A DNA stretch of 64,000 bases from Limnoperna fortunei (Eukaryota > Mollusca > Bivalvia > Mytilida > Modiolidae): assembly GCA_944474755.1 (NCBI GenBank), contig OX104114.1, positions 49,282,647-49,346,646 on the forward strand, given 5' to 3'. Positions within the stretch are counted from its first letter, which is position 1. Each line of letters opens with the position of its first letter. Below the pieces are notes generated by a model. That model saw only the letters and a list, made by a program, of their open reading frames with translations, was not told the DNA's origin and did no database searches. Of this stretch, positions 43,290 to 53,400 are shown piece after piece. A program made the position numbers and the translations under genes.

Positions 43290-43640
43290 TACTCCCATAT
43301 AGAACCTTTTATATTCTTTTTATAGAGAGAAATATTTCCCTACATAACAGGTAAAAGGGTATACATGTCATATAGTACCTTATCATATGACTACTAAAGC
43401 GTTGTCTGAAAAGGGTAAAAGGTGATATTTGACTATTTGCCCATTTTTGGGCATATGTTGGTTCCAAGCTTTGCCCGTCATATAATGTACTTATGATAGC
43501 TTTAAGTGTAAAGACCAATTTTACAAAAACATTCAAATATCTCACGGTCGAATGACTACATTAACGTTTTTGTACAAAGCCATTTCCTGTGTAATTATGC
43601 ATTGTAAAAGGACAATATTTGGTATATTTGGTTGCAGATG
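43290..43640. repeat. Degenerate AAAAGG...ATAT hairpin repeats (right block)
   Basis: Units include GAACCTTTTATATTC, GTAAAAGGGTATACATGTCA TATAGTACC, GTAAAAGGTGATATTTGACT ATTTGCCC and GTAAAAGGACAATATTTGG. They resemble the units at 36600-37070 on the other side of the OTU/DDE-like gene. Confidence 0.5.
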
Positions 43641-43689
43641 AAAAGTACATTAAATTGATAGTACATGTACGGTCCTATGTCTAATTGTT

Positions 43690-44260
43690 AAGTTTTTGGA
43701 TTTGAAAGGAAAAACACAACAACAAAACAGACAAAAAACACAAAAAGCAAGTTCCCCACGTTTGCACTGGTCGCGTCGGTCAGGGTAAAATCCGGTACTT
43801 AGTGATATCAGAGGGGTGTCATTGTCAATGTCTGGACGTAGGTCAAGGTATGAGGCAGGCCTAGCTGTGGTGTCCTTTATTTTAAATTAAATGGAGTAGA
43901 ATGTTCAATGAAAGCACGTCATGTAAATAGCGGAACATGTAGGAGTGAGATTACCGTTTGTCCTTGTTTTTTAAGAACCCCTTGTATAAAATCGGCCTCA
44001 TTATTATAAAGGAACAAGTCATAAAGAAGTGAACAAAGTTAGTGCCCATTGTAATGCCGATGGTCTGTTGAAAAGCCCGGTAACCAAACATCATAAATAT
44101 GTTATAAACAGAAAGTCGGGCGATTTAATTATTTAAATAACAGAACGTTTTGTTATAATCAGAATGGTCCTTACGAAATATGATTTGTCACGACTTAAAA
44201 CCAGTTTCTAGGGACGCCATTCTTTTAACTGAAGAAAGGTTGAAAAGTAGTATAAAGAGT
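43690..44260 (-). pseudogene. Penelope-like element reverse transcriptase relic
   Basis: On the minus strand, with frameshifts: RDKSYFV, KDHSDYNKTFCYLNN, NIFMMFGYRAFQQTIGITMG TN, DLFLYNNEADFIQGVLKKQG, YLHDVLSLN, KDTTARPASYLDLRPDIDND and YPDRRDQCKRG. This is the core of the PLE RT (G..MGTN.AP..ADLFLY.YE..F; YxDD; S.SYLDL). The catalytic YIDD is read as YLHD, stops interrupt it, and the fragment lacks both ends, so it is inactive. It may complement the PLE type seen at 16560-17607, which has the N-terminal half. Confidence 0.8.
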
Positions 44261-44929
44261 TGAGTCAAACGTTCTAACACTGTTGAATAAAGATAACAAC
44301 ATAGACTACATGTATCAACTATTACGTCCGTTTCTCTTTAACAATACTTTGTTAGGTTACATATGATATATAAGCTGCTAATGAATGGTACATTACAGTA
44401 TAATGGGTATCACCTGACATTCACCTCAATTTTACTGTCTATTAGCTACATTAAATTGTTTTGATCAGGTCAGTTCTTTATTTACCATGCATGAGAGGAC
44501 GATAATAGTTGGAATATAGGTTAGCCACCAGCATTACACGAAAAAATCAATAGCCACGAATTGTAAGTACCAATTCAACACAAAATTAAATAGCAAGTAA
44601 TAACTAATATAAAATTCGACCACGGTAGCTTGGGGTCAGTATAATTGTTTTAATGTCCAAATGTTATTGTATTATTATTATTGTGACAAATATTAAGATC
44701 ATTTAACAAATCTACAGGACTGAAAAAATGATTTACTAGAATAATGGATACAATAATCGTTGATCAAAGTGCAGACTGCACCGAAGGAAAGGTTACTTTG
44801 CAAGTATGAGATTTCTGTCTCATGTTTGACAGGCAATAAAACAAGCCAATGTAAAATAAATCAGGTAAATTTAGAAGCATATTAGATATAAATTTAAAAG
44901 TCTAGTAAAAACTTTGCAATCCTCATAAT
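44261..44929. other. Intergenic; one diverged ATTCGTGG repeat end
   Basis: At about 44537-44580, CACGAAAAAATCAATAGCCA CGAATTGTAAGTACC resembles the end of the nested element at 32314-33244. Nothing else recognised. Confidence 0.45.
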
Positions 44930-45260
44930 TGATAGCCCTAGCTCCCCTATGTCTTGAATGACAATGTCCAGGGCTTTGCTGTTGGAAACTCCAAAATCGT
45001 TTTGCTCAAACTGTAAAATATCAGGTGCACAATTCCACCATATGACGAAGGATTCTGCAAAAGTTTCATCAAATCCCACTCAGTGGTGCAAGTAGTTGTG
45101 GATAAGAGATAGGTTTCCCCTACATCAAAGGATGGCAAGTCAATATTTGCTATGGGAAATCCTAAATATCATTCCAATCAAAATATAAAATATCAGGGGT
45201 ACAATGGCACTATGTGACAACGACTCCATCAAAATTGCATAAAAATCCATTCAGTGCAAA
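44930..45260 (-). mobile_element. Degraded minus-strand copy of the 172-bp-unit GGGGGGTAT family
   Basis: Read on the minus strand it shows TGTGCACC..ATATTTTACAG, GGAATGATATTTAGGATTTC CCATAG and TTTGATGAAACTTTTGCAGA ATCC, matching units of 21471-22640 with many changes. The two overlapping short ORFs are by-products. Confidence 0.7.
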
Positions 45261-45364
45261 GATACAATTGAAGATGTTTCTATCACAACTTTTATAAATA
45301 TATTAATAAATAGACACAATTGCTGCTGTCCATTTCAGACATAAAAATCGTGCCTGTTGTATGG

Positions 45365-45786
45365 CATCCTCACAAGTCAGGGTTTCTGTGTCCACGAACC
45401 CCTGACAAACTTAGCTAGGAAATTCCCGGGCTAGAAGTCACTATTTTGATTGGCTACATCGCACCTTAATATAGCCAATCAAAAGCTCGCTTTCATTCAC
45501 GAATTGGTTAGGGGATATCCCGATGTCGATTGTAAATAAACCAAACGGATGCGTTGCGTAGACCATGTGAAAATCAGTATTATTTAGTTGCGTTACGTTT
45601 TCTTCACACTCCAGAATGAGTAAAAATGACTACTGCCAAACAGTTGCTTCTTTCAAGCAATGTCATTAGTTGATATTTTAAAGGATTGACGTCATACGAA
45701 AATCTTCTAGACCGGGAATTTCCTAGCTAAGTTTGTCATGGGTTCGTGGACACATGTGGACACAGAAACCCTGACTTGTGAGGATG
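45365..45786. mobile_element. 422-bp MULE-like MITE, relative of the 31910-36368 element
   Basis: TIRs start CATCCTCACAAGTCAGGGTT and extend about 70-80 bp with an indel (TTTCTGTGTCC...CGAACCCCTGACAAACTTAG). Flanked by GTTGTATGG (45356-45364) and GTTGTATAG (45787-45795), a 9-bp TSD with one mismatch. The outer 18 nt match the large element except one position. No coding capacity. Confidence 0.88.
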
Positions 45787-45920
45787 GTTGTATAGTTGGC
45801 ATATAACTTGCAATAAAATACATGTTCATATATGTAACTGTCTCCCTATAAATCTACTTGAAGTAATGGCATAAGCTTCTAAAATATTCAAATCTAAAAT
45901 AATTTATTTCTGCAATACTC

Positions 45921-46147
45921 AAGGGCTTCAGTAGCCAAGTGGTTAAGGTAGCATTCATCTACTATTGATCAAATGCCTTTCAGCACGTGTTTGAATCTTA
46001 CTGCTGCCAGGGTGTGCTCAACTTCAATCTTGATTGACAATTATTAAAAGCTTCCTACAATCAGATGCCTTCCTCCTCCTATAAAACATGACGCCCAAAT
46101 ATAGTTGAAAAATTGTTGCAAGTGGCATTGAACACCATTACAACACA
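45921..46147 (+). mobile_element. Diverged full-length SINE
   Basis: GTAGCCAAGTGGTTAAGGTA (box A), CATCTACTATTGATCAAATG, a decayed box B (TGTTTGAATCTTACTG), CCAGGGTGTGCTCAACTTC, and tail GTTGAAAAATTGTTGCAAGT GGCATTGAACACCATTACA. Older than the copies with clear TSDs. Confidence 0.85.
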
Positions 46148-46283
46148 GGATCTGTACAAATCGATTTACATGTGCTTTCGAATGATACTGTGTCGATTTT
46201 GTTATAGCGAGTCCCACACACTATAACAAAATCGACCCAGTATCATTTAAAAGCGCATGTAAATCGATTTTTATAAATCCCCC
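46148..46283. mobile_element. Foldback MITE-like element, ~55-60 bp arms
   Basis: The left arm (AAATCGATTTACATGTGC, AATGATACTGTGTCGATTTT GTTATAG) and right arm are reverse complements with a few mismatches, around a 13-nt loop (CGAGTCCCACACA). Outer ends read GGATC...AAATCC. It abuts the SINE tail on its left. Confidence 0.8.
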
Positions 46284-47760
46284 TGATTCAAACAAACAAA
46301 TACATATATCTTTTTAACCAGAATACATGTGAGCTAGTTTGTTTTAAATTTAAACAATGTGTTAATAGCTTATACTAAAAGACACAATCACATGGAGTGC
46401 TTTTCTGCTTGCATTTAAAAAAATTAATATTCAATATTGCGATATTGTAACTTTTTATTACGAAAATCGAATAAAAAAATTCCACTGTACATATTTCATA
46501 ATATGCTTGTACTTGACTTTTGCTACGCAATCTGACACTTTTGTTTTCAACAAGGGTCTTACGATGTTTTCAAAAGATCGCCAGCTTTCGGGACGTTCTA
46601 TGGTAATCGCGCCTAAACCGCAAACGACATTACACGAAGTGTTTCAAATGGACAATAATCGCTTGCTCCAAGTTACACCCGTTCTAATTTAGGTCAAAAT
46701 TTACCTTGGAAAATCCCCCTATCAAATTAAAAAAACATCATTTCAAAACGCTGAACAAATGTTAAAAAATAATTGCTGATTTCAATTTGCTCCTTTTTGG
46801 ATCTACATAAGGAACATAAGATCAACTATACGTGCTATGCAGTTTTATTTGTAACTCAAAAAATTTCTTCCAAAACACACTGACTTGATCACATCTTCCC
46901 TTGTTTGAAGGAACACTTAAAATGAAGAAAAATATATCGCTTTGATTTTCGTTTAAGTAGATACTTAAAGCATAAAAATCCAACATCGTCTGAAATGGCG
47001 TGAGGTAAACATACGCGTACGTTTTTTGGCGATGTTAACAAACTACCTCGTGGCTTGTTACGATGGGTGGTGACCAATTTCGATTCGTGTAACGAGAAAA
47101 ATTAATGGTTCAGCATGAATTACCAATTATAAAAATAAATCAAAAGGACCGGAAACAAATTGTGTCAGCTTTTACTATGGAATAATGTAGCGACATGGTG
47201 AGTGCAATCGATCATCGGTGTCGAATAATCCATTTACTATTCTTGTGTCACAAACACCAAAATATCTTTTTCAATAGATTTTTATTAGTTAGAAATTGTT
47301 ATATTTAATTTAAGTACTTGTGTTTTATTTACGAAACTTCTACATGCCATTCTCCCAACTTTAAAAATTTTTTATAGATGGCGCCGCTGTGCAAATCTGT
47401 ACATCGACAAAGCACCCACTTTTGTGTTGGTTTTCATTTAATTAAACACGTACAAAATTAGAATGCAAAACCGTCTGAAACGACGACAGCACGATCGCAC
47501 AAAATAATCATTATATCACTTCATAAAAACGTCGTCAAATATTATAGACTGGTGCCACTATCAGTACTACATTTGTTGGTTCAGTGAACAGCTATCGCGA
47601 GAATTGCCAAATATCGCGTTGATGTTCCAAAACCAAAAAGTGTAACGAGTCTGTCTTTCGCGGATGAACATGGAATATAAGTTTAAATCGTAATATTAGT
47701 TATCAGTTAACAGTGTAACTGTTTTTGCTGTTTTAAAAATCGCAACGGTTATTTCACAGA
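46284..47760. other. No recognisable feature
   Basis: Somewhat less AT-rich in places (46980-47100, 47380-47660) but no coding frame, repeat unit or RNA gene could be supported. Confidence 0.45.
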
Positions 47761-47902
47761 ACACTGTGTTTTAGGAAATTATCAATGTGTAAACTCCAGC
47801 GACTCCCTCACAAACTTGACATAAAGTCCTTCGGACTTTATTTAGTTTGTGAGTGAGTCGCCGGAGTTTACACATTGATAATTTTTCTAAAACCCGGTGT
47901 TT
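47761..47902. mobile_element. Foldback MITE-like element, ~68-bp arms, 4-nt loop
   Basis: The left arm contains GTTTTAGGAAATTATCAATG TG and TAAACTCCAGCGACTC; the right arm is its reverse complement with few mismatches, closing at GTCC TTCG GGAC. Outer ends read AACACTGTG...CCGGTGTTT. Almost no loop, so it would cruciform or fold readily. Confidence 0.85.
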
Positions 47903-49435
47903 AATCATATAGAAAACGTGTAAAATATTCGCTTTGGATTTCAAGTAGTATTTTAACTCTTACATAAAGTGCATATTTTTAATCTCTTAATTGAGATGTG
48001 TTATATTTTTGTAAATTATTAATCAAAATAAAACTTGTTCATTTTATGATGTCGAAAAATTGAATAGCGATTGGTTTAGGGCGTACGACATTTGCGCCAA
48101 TTTAAAAAAAATCTCATTTTTCACTTCGACAATTTTTCTTCTGAATTTGAGGCAGATTTTTTTTTGCAATTGCTACAGCTTCACTAGGTGAAGTGTTCGT
48201 AATATTCTCTAATTTCTGTTACCTCCCATAAGCAGAGACACAGAACTGTTCTTCGGTCTCGGACCGTGGCTTCATTGAGATTTCTCTCAAGTACTACGAA
48301 CCTAAAGGACAGTATCAATTCAACTGTAAAAACGTCTATTTAGAGTGCTGTTAAATTCTTACTGTAGTTTCTGTCATGTATCGTTTTTTAAAGATATGCT
48401 TGTCTATTTGTTAATTGCTGTAAAATGAGAATTTATTACCTGATACTGAACTTTGATGAAAGGGAATTATAAAACAAAAATAATAATCCTAAATTTATTT
48501 TATTATATTTATACAGGAACTAAAAAAGCAGATAAGCTAGAAATAAAAGTTTCTAACCCAATTAAATCGGTTAAAAATGCAAAAGAAAGTAGGAAGAAAA
48601 CAAATGTCATTATATTAAAAAACAGACACAAATGGATTTGTTTTTAATTCAAGATTTAAAAAAAAACAAACAACCATGCAACTTCTGAAAATATTATTTA
48701 GTTCTTAAAAATATTTATGCACATGAATGCTGGTTTAACGTTTGGAATACATGTATTTTCAAATCTTGAAACAACTTAAATTACTGTCAAAGTTATTCGA
48801 TGGAAATTATTATTTGTCGTTCAGCGGACAGACACAATAACTGTTGATCTTACCCCCCCCCCCCCCCAATTTTTTTACCCCGAACCACGTGAGTATGGGA
48901 TTTCAAAAAGGCAAATGGACCCTGAAAGACATCTTAGGTGAGTGTCAATTCACACTTTCTTTCTCCTTTCTCGACGCGATTGATCTGATTTTAAAAACCC
49001 TTGTTGTTTAGTATTTCGACGTAGGTACCGGTATTTTGGCCGACATTACGTTTATGTCTTCATACATCATCAGCATAGTAAGAACAAAAGCATCATACAC
49101 TGTTAAAACTACACAGTCTAATAAAGCGCATATTTGCATGTCTCCCGCCAGTTCTTTTATTTGGCCCGGTTGTTATGGCGAATTTAGGATACCACAAGAG
49201 ATAGAGCCGGCCGGCCTGTAGTGACTGAACTCCAGTGATATTTCGCTACAGAAAAATTAGCTTGATCCTCAGATCACCGTGTCGATAGCCCGAAAAATTC
49301 GCACCATAAACAACATGGAAGACCCCCAGTTTATACAGCGACATGAACATTTATGTCGCATTCGTCTCAAATTGTTAAGGTCAGTTATATTTCTTCTCCG
49401 GCCGACAGTCTAAAAGTTAACGGGTGTGAAGTTAG
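47903..49435. other. No recognisable gene; C homopolymer at ~48853
   Basis: Contains a run of about 16 C at 48853-48868. ORFs at 48453 and 49036 are short and unrecognised. Confidence 0.45.
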
Positions 49436-49558
49436 CAGTGGGTTCGATATTCGATATTCGACATTCGAATATCGAACTCGCTGCTAGCAGTGGGTTCGAT
49501 ATTCGAAATTCTAATATCGAACTTGCTGCTAGCAGTGGGTTCGATATTCGATATTAAT
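49436..49558 (+). repeat. Palindromic TTCGATATTCGA tandem repeat, ~60-bp unit
   Basis: About two and a half copies of GCAGTGGGTTCGATATTCG followed by ATTCGAATATCGAAC and TCGCTGCTA. Each unit is self-complementary across GTTCGATATTCG/CGAATATCGAAC. Confidence 0.8.
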
Positions 49559-49574
49559 AAATACACTTTATCAA

Positions 49575-49728
49575 ATAGACAAAAAGATGTAAAATATTGC
49601 TATACATACTACCTAGGGGAATTTTATACATCTGGAAAGGTTTGGTATGTAAGTGAACCCAACAGCGTCAAATTTGAATATCGAACTGGTAAATAATCAG
49701 TTACATGTGAATATGCACGTGTATGCCG
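49575..49728 (+). repeat. Single diverged copy of the 187-bp satellite monomer
   Basis: Aligns with the satellite over about 130-150 bp: ATATTGCTATACATACTACC (satellite ATATAGCTATAGATGCTGTC), CATCTGGAAAGGTTTGGTAT GTAAG, GAACCCAACAGCGTC, AATTTGAATATCGAACTGGT AAA, GTGAATATGC. Roughly 70-75 percent identical by eye. Its frame is open as TSGKVWYVSEPNSVKFEYRT GK, whereas the satellite has lost one nt after CCCAACAGC(A)TC. Confidence 0.75.
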
Positions 49729-50493
49729 AGAAATAACCTCCTAGTTTTTTATTCATAGCTATCCTGCTGTTTTCATCAGTGTTAATTAATATGCATAAGG
49801 CTGCTCTGTAGCAAACTATATGTGTTCGTTACGTCACGGCGGCAATACATTTTCTGTCTTTTACCCCGTTGTAATTTTTTATGAGTTAATTTTGAAAGTT
49901 AAAGAAACTGTGATTTTTTTCAAGTTAAAGAAAGGTCATGTACAAACACATTTAGCACAAGGTATCGTGCTTTATACGATAGTGACTTACAAATACGAAA
50001 ACTTGGTAAACGGACAGTTATTTCTCGCCAGTGATTGTATACCACTTTTCATTTTTAATAGAAAACTGGCTATAAACGGAAAAAGAACACACCCCCACCG
50101 AGAATGTCAACTAGCATATACTTTGAGCTTACCTCCCTTTTCATTGATGTCTTTCTTTTTTCTTTTTTTTTCTGTTTTAACGGTATATTTTGTATTTCAG
50201 TGTGTTTTCTAAATTGCCAGAAATGCTAAATTTTGATTTGATTAAAAACCAGAATAATTGTTGATATGATGTCACATGACTTGCCTTTATATTACCGCGG
50301 AGATAGGTTTATATTTTCTTTTCTAGGGAGACCGTCGTCGGTTATGGACATATATTGATAGCACGATCGTGGAAAAATAATAAATATTAATTAAAGGGCG
50401 TCGCGGATGACTGTAGTCGGAAATTTATAGATTATTTACGTTTTTTGAAACGAGATGCATTTTCTCGTCGTATCTCATCGAAGGGCGACAGCC
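49729..50493. other. Unique sequence between outlying monomer and satellite array
   Basis: The 130-codon frame at 49820-50212 is hydrophobic at its end (SFFFLFFSVLTVYFVFQ) and unrecognised; it is not supported as a gene. The array boundary at 50493/50494 is abrupt. Confidence 0.45.
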
Positions 50494-53400
50494 CTGTCAA
50501 AAGGAATTTAAGGCATCTGGACGGGTTCGGTATGTAAGGGAGCCCAACAGCATCAATTTGAATATCGAAATGGTAAAAAATCACTTAAGTGCGAATATGC
50601 GAACCTCGGGACCACCCCTTCATCCTCTTTCAATCTTCATGAAACTTGGCAAAACACTTGGCATTATATAGCTATAGATGCTGTCAAAAGGAATTTAAGG
50701 CATCTGGACGGGTTCGGTATGTAAGGGAGCCCAACAGCATCAATTTGAATATCGAAATGGTAAAAAATCACTTAAGTGCGAATATGCGAACCTCGGGACC
50801 ACCCCTTCATCCTCTTTCAATCTTCATGAAACTTGGCAAAACACTTGGCATTATATAGCTATAGATGCTGTCAAAAGGAATTTAAGGCATCTGGACGGGT
50901 TCGGTATGTAAGGGAGCCCAACAGCATCAATTTGAATATCGAAATGGTAAAAAATCACTTAAGTGCGAATATGCGAACCTCGGGACCACCCCTTCATCCT
51001 CTTTCAATCTTCATGAAACTTGGCAAAACACTTGGCATTATATAGCTATAGATGCTGTCAAAAGGAATTTAAGGCATCTGGACGGGTTCGGTATGTAAGG
51101 GAGCCCAACAGCATCAATTTGAATATCGAAATGGTAAAAAATCACTTAAGTGCGAATATGCGAACCTCGGGACCACCCCTTCATCCTCTTTCAATCTTCA
51201 TGAAACTTGGCAAAACACTTGGCATTATATAGCTATAGATGCTGTCAAAAGGAATTTAAGGCATCTGGACGGGTTCGGTATGTAAGGGAGCCCAACAGCA
51301 TCAATTTGAATATCGAAATGGTAAAAAATCACTTAAGTGCGAATATGCGAACCTCGGGACCACCCCTTCATCCTCTTTCAATCTTCATGAAACTTGGCAA
51401 AACACTTGGCATTATATAGCTATAGATGCTGTCAAAAGGAATTTAAGGCATCTGGACGGGTTCGGTATGTAAGGGAGCCCAACAGCATCAATTTGAATAT
51501 CGAAATGGTAAAAAATCACTTAAGTGCGAATATGCGAACCTCGGGACCACCCCTTCATCCTCTTTCAATCTTCATGAAACTTGGCAAAACACTTGGCATT
51601 ATATAGCTATAGATGCTGTCAAAAGGAATTTAAGGCATCTGGACGGGTTCGGTATGTAAGGGAGCCCAACAGCATCAATTTGAATATCGAAATGGTAAAA
51701 AATCACTTAAGTGCGAATATGCGAACCTCGGGACCACCCCTTCATCCTCTTTCAATCTTCATGAAACTTGGCAAAACACTTGGCATTATATAGCTATAGA
51801 TGCTGTCAAAAGGAATTTAAGGCATCTGGACGGGTTCGGTATGTAAGGGAGCCCAACAGCATCAATTTGAATATCGAAATGGTAAAAAATCACTTAAGTG
51901 CGAATATGCGAACCTCGGGACCACCCCTTCATCCTCTTTCAATCTTCATGAAACTTGGCAAAACACTTGGCATTATATAGCTATAGATGCTGTCAAAAGG
52001 AATTTAAGGCATCTGGACGGGTTCGGTATGTAAGGGAGCCCAACAGCATCAATTTGAATATCGAAATGGTAAAAAATCACTTAAGTGCGAATATGCGAAC
52101 CTCGGGACCACCCCTTCATCCTCTTTCAATCTTCATGAAACTTGGCAAAACACTTGGCATTATATAGCTATAGATGCTGTCAAAAGGAATTTAAGGCATC
52201 TGGACGGGTTCGGTATGTAAGGGAGCCCAACAGCATCAATTTGAATATCGAAATGGTAAAAAATCACTTAAGTGCGAATATGCGAACCTCGGGACCACCC
52301 CTTCATCCTCTTTCAATCTTCATGAAACTTGGCAAAACACTTGGCATTATATAGCTATAGATGCTGTCAAAAGGAATTTAAGGCATCTGGACGGGTTCGG
52401 TATGTAAGGGAGCCCAACAGCATCAATTTGAATATCGAAATGGTAAAAAATCACTTAAGTGCGAATATGCGAACCTCGGGACCACCCCTTCATCCTCTTT
52501 CAATCTTCATGAAACTTGGCAAAACACTTGGCATTATATAGCTATAGATGCTGTCAAAAGGAATTTAAGGCATCTGGACGGGTTCGGTATGTAAGGGAGC
52601 CCAACAGCATCAATTTGAATATCGAAATGGTAAAAAATCACTTAAGTGCGAATATGCGAACCTCGGGACCACCCCTTCATCCTCTTTCAATCTTCATGAA
52701 ACTTGGCAAAACACTTGGCATTATATAGCTATAGATGCTGTCAAAAGGAATTTAAGGCATCTGGACGGGTTCGGTATGTAAGGGAGCCCAACAGCATCAA
52801 TTTGAATATCGAAATGGTAAAAAATCACTTAAGTGCGAATATGCGAACCTCGGGACCACCCCTTCATCCTCTTTCAATCTTCATGAAACTTGGCAAAACA
52901 CTTGGCATTATATAGCTATAGATGCTGTCAAAAGGAATTTAAGGCATCTGGACGGGTTCGGTATGTAAGGGAGCCCAACAGCATCAATTTGAATATCGAA
53001 ATGGTAAAAAATCACTTAAGTGCGAATATGCGAACCTCGGGACCACCCCTTCATCCTCTTTCAATCTTCATGAAACTTGGCAAAACACTTGGCATTATAT
53101 AGCTATAGATGCTGTCAAAAGGAATTTAAGGCATCTGGACGGGTTCGGTATGTAAGGGAGCCCAACAGCATCAATTTGAATATCGAAATGGTAAAAAATC
53201 ACTTAAGTGCGAATATGCGAACCTCGGGACCACCCCTTCATCCTCTTTCAATCTTCATGAAACTTGGCAAAACACTTGGCATTATATAGCTATAGATGCT
53301 GTCAAAAGGAATTTAAGGCATCTGGACGGGTTCGGTATGTAAGGGAGCCCAACAGCATCAATTTGAATATCGAAATGGTAAAAAATCACTTAAGTGCGAA

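Noticed and set aside
49820..50212. 130-codon ORF before the satellite
   Set aside because: No recognisable domain, hydrophobic T-rich end, no supporting signals.
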